Shown piece after piece: positions 54,101-62,057 of a DNA stretch of 64,000 nt (the first letter of the stretch is position 1; every line of letters starts with the position of its first letter). Source of the DNA: Bacteroidota bacterium (GTDB lineage Bacteria > Bacteroidota > Bacteroidia > Cytophagales > Cytophagaceae); NCBI GenBank assembly GCA_023392125.1, contig JAEVZS010000031.1:38296-102295 (forward strand). Reading direction: 5' to 3'. The position numbers were made by a program, and so were the translations under genes. The notes beneath the pieces were generated by a model. That model was given only the letters and a program-made list of their open reading frames with translations. It was not told the DNA's origin and made no database searches.

Positions 54101-56763
54101 TTGTTCCCCGTTCCATGCGCAATATTATCCGGGGTTTCATGAGCCTCATGGAAGGTGGAGAAGAACAATTTAACCAGATGGAGGAAACCGGAGCCATCGG
54201 CAGAGCTACCGCACAGATCGACGCAGCTGTCGAGCGCCTCAATATGACTCCGCAATATATTGTGGGACTGTTTACCGGCCTGTGGCAATCCTTTACCATA
54301 AGCGATCTGGCCAGACCTGTGGAAGTATTCCGCAGGGTAATCAATACCATTGGTGAACCACTGGGCAGACTGATCGCCTTTGTGGCAACTATTGTACGCA
54401 TTGTTATCCGGGTCATTCTGGAAATTATGAATTTCCCGTTTGATCTGGTCAATAACATTATTGCCCGTTCACTGGCTGCCTTCGACCGCATTAAGGAAGA
54501 CCCGATCGGCTTCCTGAAAAATCTTCTGCGGGCTATCAAACAGGGTTTTATACAGTTTTTCAACAATATCGGCACCCATCTGCTCAACGGTGTCGTGGGC
54601 TGGCTGATGACAGAGCTGCAGGATGCCAATGTTCCCAGGCCTCAGGATTTTACCCTGCGAAGCATCATCGGATGGACACTGGAAGTACTTGGAATCAGCA
54701 TGGAAGCTATATGGCAGAAACTGGCCGCGCATCCACGGATCGGACCGGAAAAAGTGGCCCGTATCCGCAGTGTCATTGATACGCTTGACGGCATCTGGAC
54801 ATTTATCAAAGATGTACAGGAACGGGGAATCGAAGCAATCTGGGAGCGGATACAGGAACAGCTGAACAGCCTGTGGGAAACGGTGCTGAGCGCAGTGAAA
54901 AACTGGGTTATGGAACGCATCATCACCCAGATTACCGCCCGCCTGCTCAGCATGCTCGATCCAACCGGAATCATGCTGGTCATCAACAGTGTCATTGCTC
55001 TGTACAGGGCAGTACAGAGCTTTATACGCTACCTGAGACAGATTCTTGAGGTGATCAATTCCTTTGTCAACGGAATCGCTGATATCGCAGAGGGCAATGT
55101 CACTACTGCTGCCAATTATCTTGAAAGCACCATGGCCAGAGCCATGCCGGTGGTAATCGGCTTCCTTGCCAATCAGGTGGGTCTGTCCGGTATAGGGCGC
55201 CGTATCGCTGAAATGATCGGTTCCGTCCGGGCCATGGTAGACCGGGCTCTGACCTGGCTGGTCAACAGAGCTGTCAATACAGCATTGAATCTGCTGGACC
55301 GTGCGCTTGCTTTCGGAAGAAGAGTCGGGGAGCAGATTCTGTCACTGCTTGGCTTGTCGAAGCGGTTCCGCAATCCTCAGGGAGAAACACATACACTCAA
55401 GTTCTCCGGCGACGGACCCAATGCACAACTGATGATTGAGTCTACTCCGGTACCGCTCCAGCATTATATTTCTACGCTGAAGACAACTTACACCAGTCCT
55501 GAGGCAGTTGCACAGTTCGTACTTATTGACGGTCATATCGCAACCATTGCTACTCTGAAAGCAGACCGGACCATGTCACAGACAACAGGTCAGGCCATTC
55601 AGACGGAACTTGAAGGAATAGCACGGGCACTGCAACACCCTGCTTTCGGTGGCAACGAAAATGTCCCCCCTTCCCATATCGAATGGACTCCTGAAACCAA
55701 AGTGGGAGGATCCGTAGGCTGTATCATGACAGCCAGTCCCCTGAGTATCAACCCAGGCGGACACTCGGGCAGCGATCCGGCTACCGCCGGCGAGACGGAG
55801 CTATGGAAAAAAGTACGGGTCAGAACCAATACCTATATTCAGGGTCACCTGCTCAACCACCATGTACACGGATCCGGAGCAAGAAAAGAGAACCTGGTCC
55901 CTATTACCGGCCCATTCAATACCCGTATGGAGACCTCTGTGGAAACCTTTGTCAAAAACCGGGTACTGGGCAACAAAGAAGTACTGCATTACAGAGTCGA
56001 AGCGGAATTCCCGTCGACACCTGCTGCGAGAAACCATATTCCGGAAGAAGGGCTTTTACCGACAGCCCTGAAGTTCAAACTAAGACCTATGAAGAAAAAA
56101 GACGGAACAAGCGGCCTCAGCAAGGATGACTGGGAGGTAGACAATCCTGGAGGACCAAATCTTGACAATGCTCCGGCGAGTATGACACATACGTTGCCTC
56201 CGGACACCGCTCCGACTGTGTTGGCCGTACTGGCCTATACCGATTTGCTGACAGAGGTAAATACTATTACAGCTGGCAAAGAATCAGTCACCTTCAATCA
56301 GTTCAGAACGAAAGACGCGATCCACGAGCGAAGTGTAAAAAAACCTGAACTTACTGATGCAGAATATAATAATCTGCAAAAACTGCTGGATGACCATAAC
56401 AGAAAGCTTACAAGAGAACAGGAATATAACCGGGAGCTAACATCCATCAGTGCCATGACAAGCATTACTACCTGGAATGCTTTCAAAGGCGGCAGAAGTT
56501 TCTTTGATATTACCAATGATCAGAAATACAGAGATGTACTGAATGCCTTCAACTTAAAACAAACCAGCCTCATAAATAAGGCGCTGGACGCGGCTGATGT
56601 GGCTATACCGGGTATAGCCGTACCGATGCTATGGATCGATTTCAAAGTCGCACAAAATATTAATTTCCGTCTGGAAGACGGGCCCGAAAAAACAAAGCTG
56701 ACGGCTATCCAGAACCGCTTTGAAGCTCGTATACGTTCGCTTGCATTGGCTCCCGTACCATAA
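51139..56763 (+). CDS. Giant DUF4157 eCIS cargo protein with CHAP-like and nuclease-like domains
   Basis: 1874 residues. N-terminus: MFFGQQETPSFFTPPVQAK, then LTVSSPDDPQEKEADTVAEQVM, the usual lead-in to DUF4157. The DUF4157 core has the HELTH zinc motif at 258-262. A CHAP/NlpC-like domain follows, with Cys393 (PSWCGLFVFW) and His443 (SHYAIVESS). After an acidic linker, three repeats start at 692, 832 and 972 with Y..L.V.LG.DP.T. The region 1138-1320 (LLNGVVGWLM, then helical) is common in DUF4157 proteins. Near 1570 is GHLLNHHVHGSG..KENLVPITGPFN, a beta-beta-alpha-metal (NucA-like) nuclease pattern. Likely an injected multi-domain effector. No signal peptide, in line with eCIS loading in the cytoplasm. 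Confidence 0.85.
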   Translation: MFTKAEKATSTTQTVHKKENGTSFFRKAGEDMFFGQQETPSFFTPPVQAKLTVSSPDDPQEKEADTVAEQVMRMQDPVSMPTSTQEQLDKAADEEEVRDEAGEQAPLIQRSVAEQEKLSPKSTFPDIHRFFSEPSSHSEYENERAGSASCADCGTINRKSGFLIHRESRGPPATTDISFEQTLSSTKGTGSALPEPTRNFMESRFNADFSNVRIHTGHTAETMSRSINAQAFTHGSDIYFNSGKFSPGSGAGQLLLAHELTHTIQQGAVTSGPAVNRLPISRQTAQRKIQRSAGSVPSQLGNAVEHAKNLEGKINANKEGPDGYREGWEHLVEIFKSAFGEDKLIGSGGPYVPGGIGIQDIKKKRIVHNQMVAVKDRPGMTQLGSRDAMPSWCGLFVFWALNKGGAPMKKWELGGRTIDPKAAYPPGHQPRAGDIAYRGSFSHYAIVESSTGNTVRTVNGNTSGNDNLGAQVQTQDHPVSDWTGFFNPLLMLNGALGSGEGVDGKYEEAKSLTELQQELFNVQRKHSEETEEKAIETDRSIASEVTPAIQTANDQPELQKQEEENLSEEKEEAASTLLQRKSGELRHHAADSENDTSKEEEPSTQLWLKTAENNDREEQENHTTHIDRQISHESRGPPGMSQAQHGIIQRSILDDALGFAGSLTDCITLDLNEAKACALRKAQQVALRIPGYKALRVVLGSDPITGERIDRNGHNFIEAAFDIMPGGSQLHRKLNEIHKLDAAAAWIDLQISRITLLISGLTSEFTRFWNNLGLTDLGSPRAVIREGAGIVLRFIDNVIDFALDVASELLTMVKDFLLSKITEFIKERTPAYPLLTVILGEDPVTGEQVSRNGTNILNALLELGGDAGREQRRQMQETGTFQRVAGYIDEGISIFSDTYPRLVQAFRSIWDHVGISSLMDPRGTFLEIYNQFAPPIRKVWNFVSEVGIVILRFIKEVLLRRLSAYARTVRGYPLLTVLLGKDPFTDEIVPRSMRNIIRGFMSLMEGGEEQFNQMEETGAIGRATAQIDAAVERLNMTPQYIVGLFTGLWQSFTISDLARPVEVFRRVINTIGEPLGRLIAFVATIVRIVIRVILEIMNFPFDLVNNIIARSLAAFDRIKEDPIGFLKNLLRAIKQGFIQFFNNIGTHLLNGVVGWLMTELQDANVPRPQDFTLRSIIGWTLEVLGISMEAIWQKLAAHPRIGPEKVARIRSVIDTLDGIWTFIKDVQERGIEAIWERIQEQLNSLWETVLSAVKNWVMERIITQITARLLSMLDPTGIMLVINSVIALYRAVQSFIRYLRQILEVINSFVNGIADIAEGNVTTAANYLESTMARAMPVVIGFLANQVGLSGIGRRIAEMIGSVRAMVDRALTWLVNRAVNTALNLLDRALAFGRRVGEQILSLLGLSKRFRNPQGETHTLKFSGDGPNAQLMIESTPVPLQHYISTLKTTYTSPEAVAQFVLIDGHIATIATLKADRTMSQTTGQAIQTELEGIARALQHPAFGGNENVPPSHIEWTPETKVGGSVGCIMTASPLSINPGGHSGSDPATAGETELWKKVRVRTNTYIQGHLLNHHVHGSGARKENLVPITGPFNTRMETSVETFVKNRVLGNKEVLHYRVEAEFPSTPAARNHIPEEGLLPTALKFKLRPMKKKDGTSGLSKDDWEVDNPGGPNLDNAPASMTHTLPPDTAPTVLAVLAYTDLLTEVNTITAGKESVTFNQFRTKDAIHERSVKKPELTDAEYNNLQKLLDDHNRKLTREQEYNRELTSISAMTSITTWNAFKGGRSFFDITNDQKYRDVLNAFNLKQTSLINKALDAADVAIPGIAVPMLWIDFKVAQNINFRLEDGPEKTKLTAIQNRFEARIRSLALAPVP
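53212..54471 (+). repeat. Three 420-base in-frame repeats within the cargo gene
   Basis: The protein blocks beginning YKALRVVLGSDPITGE (residue 692), YPLLTVILGEDPVTGE (832) and YPLLTVLLGKDPFTDE (972) are spaced exactly 140 residues apart. Each is followed by R[ND]...N...G and a long amphipathic helical part. They are diverged internal duplications of one domain. Confidence 0.9.
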
Positions 56764-56810
56764 GAAATTTATAACGAACAGATTTTCTAACAGCTAAACT
56801 ATAAACAACT

Positions 56811-57668
56811 ATGTCTGTCAATTCCTTTTCTTTCCGACGCATTCGCCGACGCGCGATATCCAGAGACGCCAGCAATCCGGCCAAAAAAGAAGCGCCGCAG
56901 GAGCAGTTCTTTTTTGGTAGCGCGGGTACTCAGCCTGCTTTTTTCCAGCCGGCTATAGTTCACCGTAAATGCGAAGCCTGCACTGAGGAAGAAAACAAGG
57001 TTCAAAAGCAGGAGGAATCCGGAGCAACTACCTTAGCATCCGGAATCAATGCGGGTATCCGCTCATCGGTCACAGATGAAAACACGGAAGAAAAAACAGT
57101 AGCAGAGCTATATACGGAAGGTAAGGGAACAGGCACTGAAAATAAAATAAGCTATGGCTGCGAAGGGGTACATGTAGAGGGAAAAACAGTGGCCAATTAT
57201 GATCAGGGTAGCTATCAGACCAAAGGTAAAACAAAAAAGGGAGAGGCATGTGAAGAATGCCGGGGAAATGACTGTATCACCTTTACCGGAAATCTGATTT
57301 CTGTTTTCAGGGCCAATCCGGTCATTACACTGCCCAGCGTGCCGGAAGGTCTGTCTCTCTGTGAAAAAAAAGCGGTACGCACATTTATTCAGACCACCCT
57401 GAAAAATCACGAACTTGATCATGTCACTGCTTTCAAAACATATAACGGACAGGTAAAAACCCCTTTAGTTTATACCGGCTGCCGGGAAGGTTTTCGCAAT
57501 TATGTGCAGGATATGCACGATCAGATCAATCTGCAGCGAATAGAAGCAGCCAATCAGCTGAGTGACCAGCTGGATCCTTTTCACAAAGAGATCCCGTGCG
57601 ATTGTCCGGAAACAAGCGATGATGCTGTCAAACCGGATGATAAAGAGACTGTACAGGAAAAAAAATAA
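56811..57668 (+). CDS. Second eCIS cargo candidate with HExxH metalloprotease motif
   Basis: A 285-residue protein. The N-terminus is basic, then FFFGS....PAFFQPAIVHRKCEACTEEE: the FFG..FF.P..K pattern shared with the DUF4157 cargo, plus a C54-x-x-C57 pair as in many eCIS effectors. The C-terminal half holds KNHELDHVTAF, an HExxH zinc site at H200-H204, in a domain with several conserved cysteines. This suggests a DUF922/zincin-like peptidase; the third ligand is not identified. It has no signal peptide and is 47 bases after the giant cargo gene, so they are likely co-transcribed. Confidence 0.7.
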   Translation: MSVNSFSFRRIRRRAISRDASNPAKKEAPQEQFFFGSAGTQPAFFQPAIVHRKCEACTEEENKVQKQEESGATTLASGINAGIRSSVTDENTEEKTVAELYTEGKGTGTENKISYGCEGVHVEGKTVANYDQGSYQTKGKTKKGEACEECRGNDCITFTGNLISVFRANPVITLPSVPEGLSLCEKKAVRTFIQTTLKNHELDHVTAFKTYNGQVKTPLVYTGCREGFRNYVQDMHDQINLQRIEAANQLSDQLDPFHKEIPCDCPETSDDAVKPDDKETVQEKK

Positions 57669-57672
57669 AAAA

Positions 57673-57710
57673 AGCGAGGGGAAGCCGGTACTAGACGCGA
57701 CCCCCTCACT
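57673..57710 (+). terminator. Hairpin after the cargo genes
   Basis: AGCGAGGGG and CCCCTCACT pair (one mismatch, one bulge) around a 19-base loop just after the 285-aa gene stop. There is no T run, so it may be an RNA-stabilising hairpin rather than a terminator. It is followed by about 240 AT-rich bases before the ATPase gene. Confidence 0.4.
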
Positions 57711-57949
57711 TATTAATTCTCATTTCACTAGTTCACCGTATTCCTTTAGCCAGCCGACCTGGTTGCTGCCGTATAATCGAAACGGCCATATCGTCCAACG
57801 TTGATCCCGTAATATGAATCACAAATATAACAAACAACAGAAAGTATATCAATACACTACAAACTATTTAAATAATTAATTTTACCACGTATCACTATTT
57901 TTTAGTATATTTATTCATATTTTTCTGTACATAACCCGCATTTCTTACA

Positions 57950-59302
57950 GTGCAGTATTTTATTTCTCTCAATGAAGAACAGCCGGCCGGCCTTGACACG
58001 GCGTTCGCAAAACTGCGACAGATCACAGGAGACAGGATTGAGGCTCACATCAGTCCGGGTGAACCGGCCAAAACTTCCGTCATTTACAATATCAGCAGGC
58101 TTCTTCCGGAGTCTGTACAAAACCATATTCCGGCTTTACAATCCTTTGATGAAGCTGTCATATTGCTGCTGGCACTGGTTCCTCACCTGATTCCCGGATT
58201 TTTTGAGAGCATTGTAGCGGAAAAAATTCCTTCCGGGGGCGATTTCCCGGAATTTGGCGGCATCAAGGCGACCAACCATCGTGGTATTCTGCCTACCGGT
58301 GAAACCGCCCAGTTTATTCTGGCAGGTAATGACATCAGTGGCAGGCTGACAATTGCCGGATATTTTGAAGAGGAGCATTTTTTTTACCGAAACAGGATTC
58401 TCTGGCTGGAACCGGTACGGGAAGGCGAGCCCAAAATGAGCGGGCGGATTGTTCTTGCCGATGAATGGGTAGACCGCCTGGTCCGGAATAAGGAATCAGC
58501 GCCTCGCTTCGGCATTGATTTTCCTGCCCGAAAAGTGCACACCGATATGACCTGGGAGGATATTGTTCTTCATCCCCAGACCAATGATCAGATCCGGGAT
58601 ATCAGCAACTGGCTGCAGTTTGGCTCCCGTCTTTTTCAGGACGCAAACCTGAAACGCAAGATCAAGCCCGGATACCGGGTGCTGTTCTACGGTCCCTCCG
58701 GAACCGGTAAAACGCTCACGGCCGCCCTGCTCGGTAAGCAGTACAACAAGGACGTATACCGGGTCGATCTGTCCCAGATCGTATCCAAATTTATAGGCGA
58801 AACAGAAAAAAATCTGGAATCCGTATTCCGCCGGGCAGAGTCCAAAGACTGGATTCTGTTTTTTGATGAAGCCGACGCGCTTTTCGGAAAGCGGACCAAT
58901 GTGCAGAATGCCCATGACAAATATGCCAACCAGGAAGTCAGCTATCTTCTGCAACGGGTAGAAGATTATCCCGGACTAATGATACTGGCCACCAATTTCA
59001 AAAATAACCTGGATGACGCCTTTATCAGACGCTTCCATGCACTGGTACATTTTCCGGTTCCGGGGGCCAATGATCGCTTTGTGCTGTGGAAAAAATCACT
59101 ACCGGCCGGGCTGCCGCTGGACCACTCGGTTGATCTGCTGGAAATCGCCGGCAAGTATGAGCTAAGCGGAGCTTCCATTTTAAATGCTGTCCAGTTTGCC
59201 GTAATGCAATGCTTCTCCTGCAACGACGAGCTGCTCAATAAACAGCATATTCACGAAGGCATCCGAAGAGAGCTGCAAAAAGAGGAACGAACTATGTACT
59301 GA
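57950..59302 (+). CDS. eCIS AAA+ ATPase (Pvc15-like)
   Basis: A 450-residue AAA+ protein. An N-terminal ~200-residue domain (LRQITGDRIEAHI, LVPHLIPGFFE) precedes the ATPase core. Walker A is G248PSGTGKT255, Walker B is FFDEADALFG with D306-E307, then FKNNLDDAFIRRFHALVHFP (sensor 1/arginine finger). In PVC/Afp loci this ATPase assists particle assembly and/or cargo loading. The start is a GTG, the only usual start codon after the upstream in-frame stop. It lies behind a 281-base gap and hairpin, so it may have its own promoter, unlike the tightly packed genes before it. Confidence 0.92.
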   Translation: MQYFISLNEEQPAGLDTAFAKLRQITGDRIEAHISPGEPAKTSVIYNISRLLPESVQNHIPALQSFDEAVILLLALVPHLIPGFFESIVAEKIPSGGDFPEFGGIKATNHRGILPTGETAQFILAGNDISGRLTIAGYFEEEHFFYRNRILWLEPVREGEPKMSGRIVLADEWVDRLVRNKESAPRFGIDFPARKVHTDMTWEDIVLHPQTNDQIRDISNWLQFGSRLFQDANLKRKIKPGYRVLFYGPSGTGKTLTAALLGKQYNKDVYRVDLSQIVSKFIGETEKNLESVFRRAESKDWILFFDEADALFGKRTNVQNAHDKYANQEVSYLLQRVEDYPGLMILATNFKNNLDDAFIRRFHALVHFPVPGANDRFVLWKKSLPAGLPLDHSVDLLEIAGKYELSGASILNAVQFAVMQCFSCNDELLNKQHIHEGIRRELQKEERTMY

Positions 59303-59468
59303 CCTAACTATTTGGGAATATACACTTAGCGATATCCCCATTGAGTCAGGAAACAAATCAGCCCGCAGAAAGATTAACAAAATCAAGACAGGCCGGTTCT
59401 TTTACATGAAAGCGGCCGGTTACTCCTTTGCCCGACCTGTATAACCAAAATCATCATACGATCTGATA

Positions 59469-60539
59469 ATGCGTTTTTTTAATTCAGACAAAACACGATT
59501 CATTGATATTCTCTTTACAGGTTTCTTTCTGTTTTATATTTTTTCAATTCTTTCCCTGTATATCTCCCCCTCCACCCTCCGGATTGCCGGGTTGCTCAGC
59601 TTTATGCTTCCGGTCACCTGCCTGGCAATGCTTCTGGCTGTTCCGTTCTGTTTTATCCTGCGCCTCAGACTGAGGTGGCTTGCCCTTATCGGACTCCTGC
59701 CGGCCTTCTGGATGCTATCGCTGCTCTATAAGCCTTTTACCAGATCAGGCGCTGAAAATGAAACCGGCAGCTTCAAGGTACTCAGCTTCAATACCGGAGG
59801 TTACCTGGTTGAAGGTAAGGGACAGGAAACCGTTGAAGCAGAATCCTGGATCGCCGGCCAGCATTTTGATGTAGTATGTCTGCAGGAATATTTTCCGGAG
59901 TTTCAGACCGTATATGCAGTCAACAAGCGGGGTGAAAGGCAGAAACGGCATATCAATGTTTCTGCCATGAGCAAGCTCTTTCCATACCACTATTTCCACA
60001 AGCAGGGCAATCTGATCGGAGTAGCCACCTTCAGCAAATACCCTATTACGGATCAGGGACTGATATTTACCGGCGGCAAAGAGCACAACAAAGCGATCTA
60101 TACCGATATTATGATTCATGGACAGCCTGTCCGGTTCATCAATCTGCATCTTGAATCAAACCTTCTCGGCTGGAATCAGATTCTGAGCAAAGATATTATT
60201 ATAGCGCTCAAGGTATTTATCCGTAATCAGCAGACCCGAAGCCGGCAAATCGATTTTCTGACAGAGTTTATCAGACATACGGGCAAGCCGGTTATTCTGA
60301 CCGGTGACTTTAATGAAACACAGTTCAGCTATGCCTATTTCAGGCTGCGAAAGCATCTGAAAAACACCTTTGAGGGCAAAGGAAAGGGCCTGGGCGCTAC
60401 ATTCCGTCCGGGGCAAAGTCCCCTGCGTATTGATCATCAGTTTTACTCCGGCAATCTGCAGCTCGAATCTTTCCGGACACTAAGTCCTCTTTATTTTTCG
60501 GAACATACCCCGCTGGTGAGCACCTATAGTCTTCGATAA
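59469..60539 (+). CDS. Membrane-anchored endonuclease/exonuclease/phosphatase-family protein
   Basis: A 356-residue protein with three N-terminal transmembrane helices (about residues 10-90) and a periplasmic or cytosolic EEP domain. The EEP motifs are FKVLSFNTGGY, VVCLQEYFPE (catalytic Glu), FINLHLES, and TGDFNETQFSY (metal/active-site Asp-Asn), and the closing RIDHQFYS and FSEHTPLVS (His). Substrate could be a phosphodiester in lipid, sugar or nucleic acid; these membrane versions are common in Bacteroidota. Not part of the eCIS core set. Confidence 0.87.
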   Translation: MRFFNSDKTRFIDILFTGFFLFYIFSILSLYISPSTLRIAGLLSFMLPVTCLAMLLAVPFCFILRLRLRWLALIGLLPAFWMLSLLYKPFTRSGAENETGSFKVLSFNTGGYLVEGKGQETVEAESWIAGQHFDVVCLQEYFPEFQTVYAVNKRGERQKRHINVSAMSKLFPYHYFHKQGNLIGVATFSKYPITDQGLIFTGGKEHNKAIYTDIMIHGQPVRFINLHLESNLLGWNQILSKDIIIALKVFIRNQQTRSRQIDFLTEFIRHTGKPVILTGDFNETQFSYAYFRLRKHLKNTFEGKGKGLGATFRPGQSPLRIDHQFYSGNLQLESFRTLSPLYFSEHTPLVSTYSLR

Positions 60540-60730
60540 GAAGTGCCAGCATCATGCACCGGCAGCTTATAAAATATCGGCATTTTAGATAACGGACAAA
60601 AAAATAAATGCCGTCGGGACAATCATATTGCCTCTTTTCCGGTTTTTATTCCAACCGTAATACAAGAATTTAATATATATTTGATTCTAGTCGAAACGCT
60701 GTATAATCACTAACAAGATACCTGATTAAA

Positions 60731-61324
60731 ATGGAAAACGAACTCTTTGCCTATATAAGCCGCTACATGATCCTCACGGAAGAGGAAAAAGAGACTATTA
60801 CCGAGCTAAGTATTTTCCGTAGCTTCAAAAAGGGCACTATCCTGCTCCGTGAAGGCGAAATCTCTATGCATTCCTATTTCGTTCTCAAAGGCTGTCTCCG
60901 GTCATACCATATTATTGAAGGCGAGGAACGTACCACGGCTTTTTATACAGAGGGGGAAAGCCTGACTCCTGTATGCGTGGTTACCGAAAAACCTTCTGAT
61001 TATTATATAGACTGTGTAGAGGACGTAACCGTACTGGTAGCTGATCCACACACAGAGCAGATTGTTTCTGAACGGTTTCCAAGATTTGAAAGCCTCAACC
61101 GCGTTCTTACCGAAGAGTTGCTGGCAAACAGTCCGATTTCCTTTACAGACTTCAAAACTACCTCACCAGAGCAACGTTATGTCGACCTGCTCCGTACCAG
61201 ACCCGATCTGTTGCAGAGAGTTCCTCTTCATCAGCTGGCAAGCTATCTGGGAATCAATCCCGAATCATTAAATGACATTCACATCACCCGGGAAGCCGAT
61301 CCCGATCCGAGCTTTCAGCTATAA
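60731..61324 (+). CDS. Crp/Fnr-family transcriptional regulator
   Basis: A 197-residue regulator. Cyclic-nucleotide-binding fold at about 10-120 (FKKGTILLREGEISMHSYFVLKGCLRSY) and a short C-terminal winged helix with VPLHQLASYLGINPESLNDIH as the HTH. It lacks the Arg-x-x-Ser/Thr cAMP site of Crp, so it may bind another ligand or none. Such short members are frequent in Bacteroidota. No clear target is adjacent. Confidence 0.87.
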   Translation: MENELFAYISRYMILTEEEKETITELSIFRSFKKGTILLREGEISMHSYFVLKGCLRSYHIIEGEERTTAFYTEGESLTPVCVVTEKPSDYYIDCVEDVTVLVADPHTEQIVSERFPRFESLNRVLTEELLANSPISFTDFKTTSPEQRYVDLLRTRPDLLQRVPLHQLASYLGINPESLNDIHITREADPDPSFQL

Positions 61325-61575
61325 GAATACCGGAACACGGATAGTCCGGTACCTCAGGAAACAAATACTTTTTACTAAGTATTAATCGTGAACATAAAAC
61401 CCCTTCCTCTTTTCTTCTTATCAGAAAAGACCGAATCCACGCACAACCATTCCAAACCCCATACCCCCTTCCTGCCGGCAAAAACAGCAAGTTAACCAAT
61501 TGATTTAAAAATTGTTGACTAACAAGACCAGATTTACCCGGAGAAATACTTCTTAGGCTATAGTTTTCTCTTCAG

Positions 61576-61690
61576 TCGCTCGCTTTTAGCGAGTGATGAT
61601 TGTAGACAAGGCCTCCGGCCTTTAGTTTTCTGTCAGTTTGAAGGCCGGCCGGAGGCCGCAGGAATAGCAATCACTCGGGGAGCCCGAGCG
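61576..61690. repeat. Cluster of REP-like palindromes
   Basis: Three hairpins in 115 bases: TCGCTCGCT-TTT-AGCGAGTGA (61576-61596), GGCCTCCGGCC (61610-61620) with its exact complement GGCCGGAGGCC (61647-61657), and CTCGGG-GAG-CCCGAG (61674-61688). The first and last resemble each other as inverted copies, and both resemble the single elements at 62655 and 63483. Confidence 0.65.
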
Positions 61691-61735
61691 ATTGGGGAGA
61701 TTGAGGATACTGCTGTTACGCAAGCATATAAAAAT

Positions 61736-61975
61736 GGCTTTCTCATTAGAAAATCTTTAATAAGAGGAGCCAATGCACAACCATATGTTCTAAGTAAGAA
61801 CGCTGTTTCTTATGCTGTTACCTTAGACTGCGTGGCTTTGAGTATGTCCAGAGATACCACTAAAGTTAGAAACTCCTTGTTGTACGTTTTTAAGAAATTT
61901 GGTAGTAAGTGGAAAGTTGTCCAAGCGGCGGGGAGTCTGGCCTCCACAGAGGAATCAGAATTTACTGACGAATAA
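61736..61975 (+). pseudogene. Start-less open frame, probable gene remnant
   Basis: The frame ending at the TAA 61973-61975 is open for more than 140 codons upstream but contains no ATG, GTG or TTG until near its end. From about 61736 the translation reads like a real protein: KNGFLIRKSLIRGANAQPY, then LSKNAVSYAVTLDCVALSM and YVFKKFGSKWKVVQAAGSL. Upstream codons run through the palindromes. I take it as the 3' part of a gene whose 5' end was replaced. No family recognised. Confidence 0.45.
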
Positions 61976-62057
61976 ATGCCCGGCTTTTTTAAAATCATCC
62001 TAGAAATTTACTTGCAACAGTGTATTGAAAAACCAGATGATAAATTGTAATATGACA

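Noticed and set aside
31633..59302. The phage-tail genes as a prophage or R-type pyocin.
   Set aside because: There are no integrase, terminase, portal, capsid, holin or endolysin genes. The DUF4255, DUF5908, Pvc11/12-like, tape-measure, DUF4157 and AAA+ set is specific to eCIS.
31633..59302. The same locus as a type VI secretion system.
   Set aside because: No TssJLM membrane complex, no TssB/C split sheath and no ClpV. The single-chain sheath and cap protein point to a free particle.
61810..61998. A 62-codon minus-strand frame opposite the start-less open frame.
   Set aside because: It lies antisense to the better-looking plus-strand frame, shows no family resemblance and has no leader.
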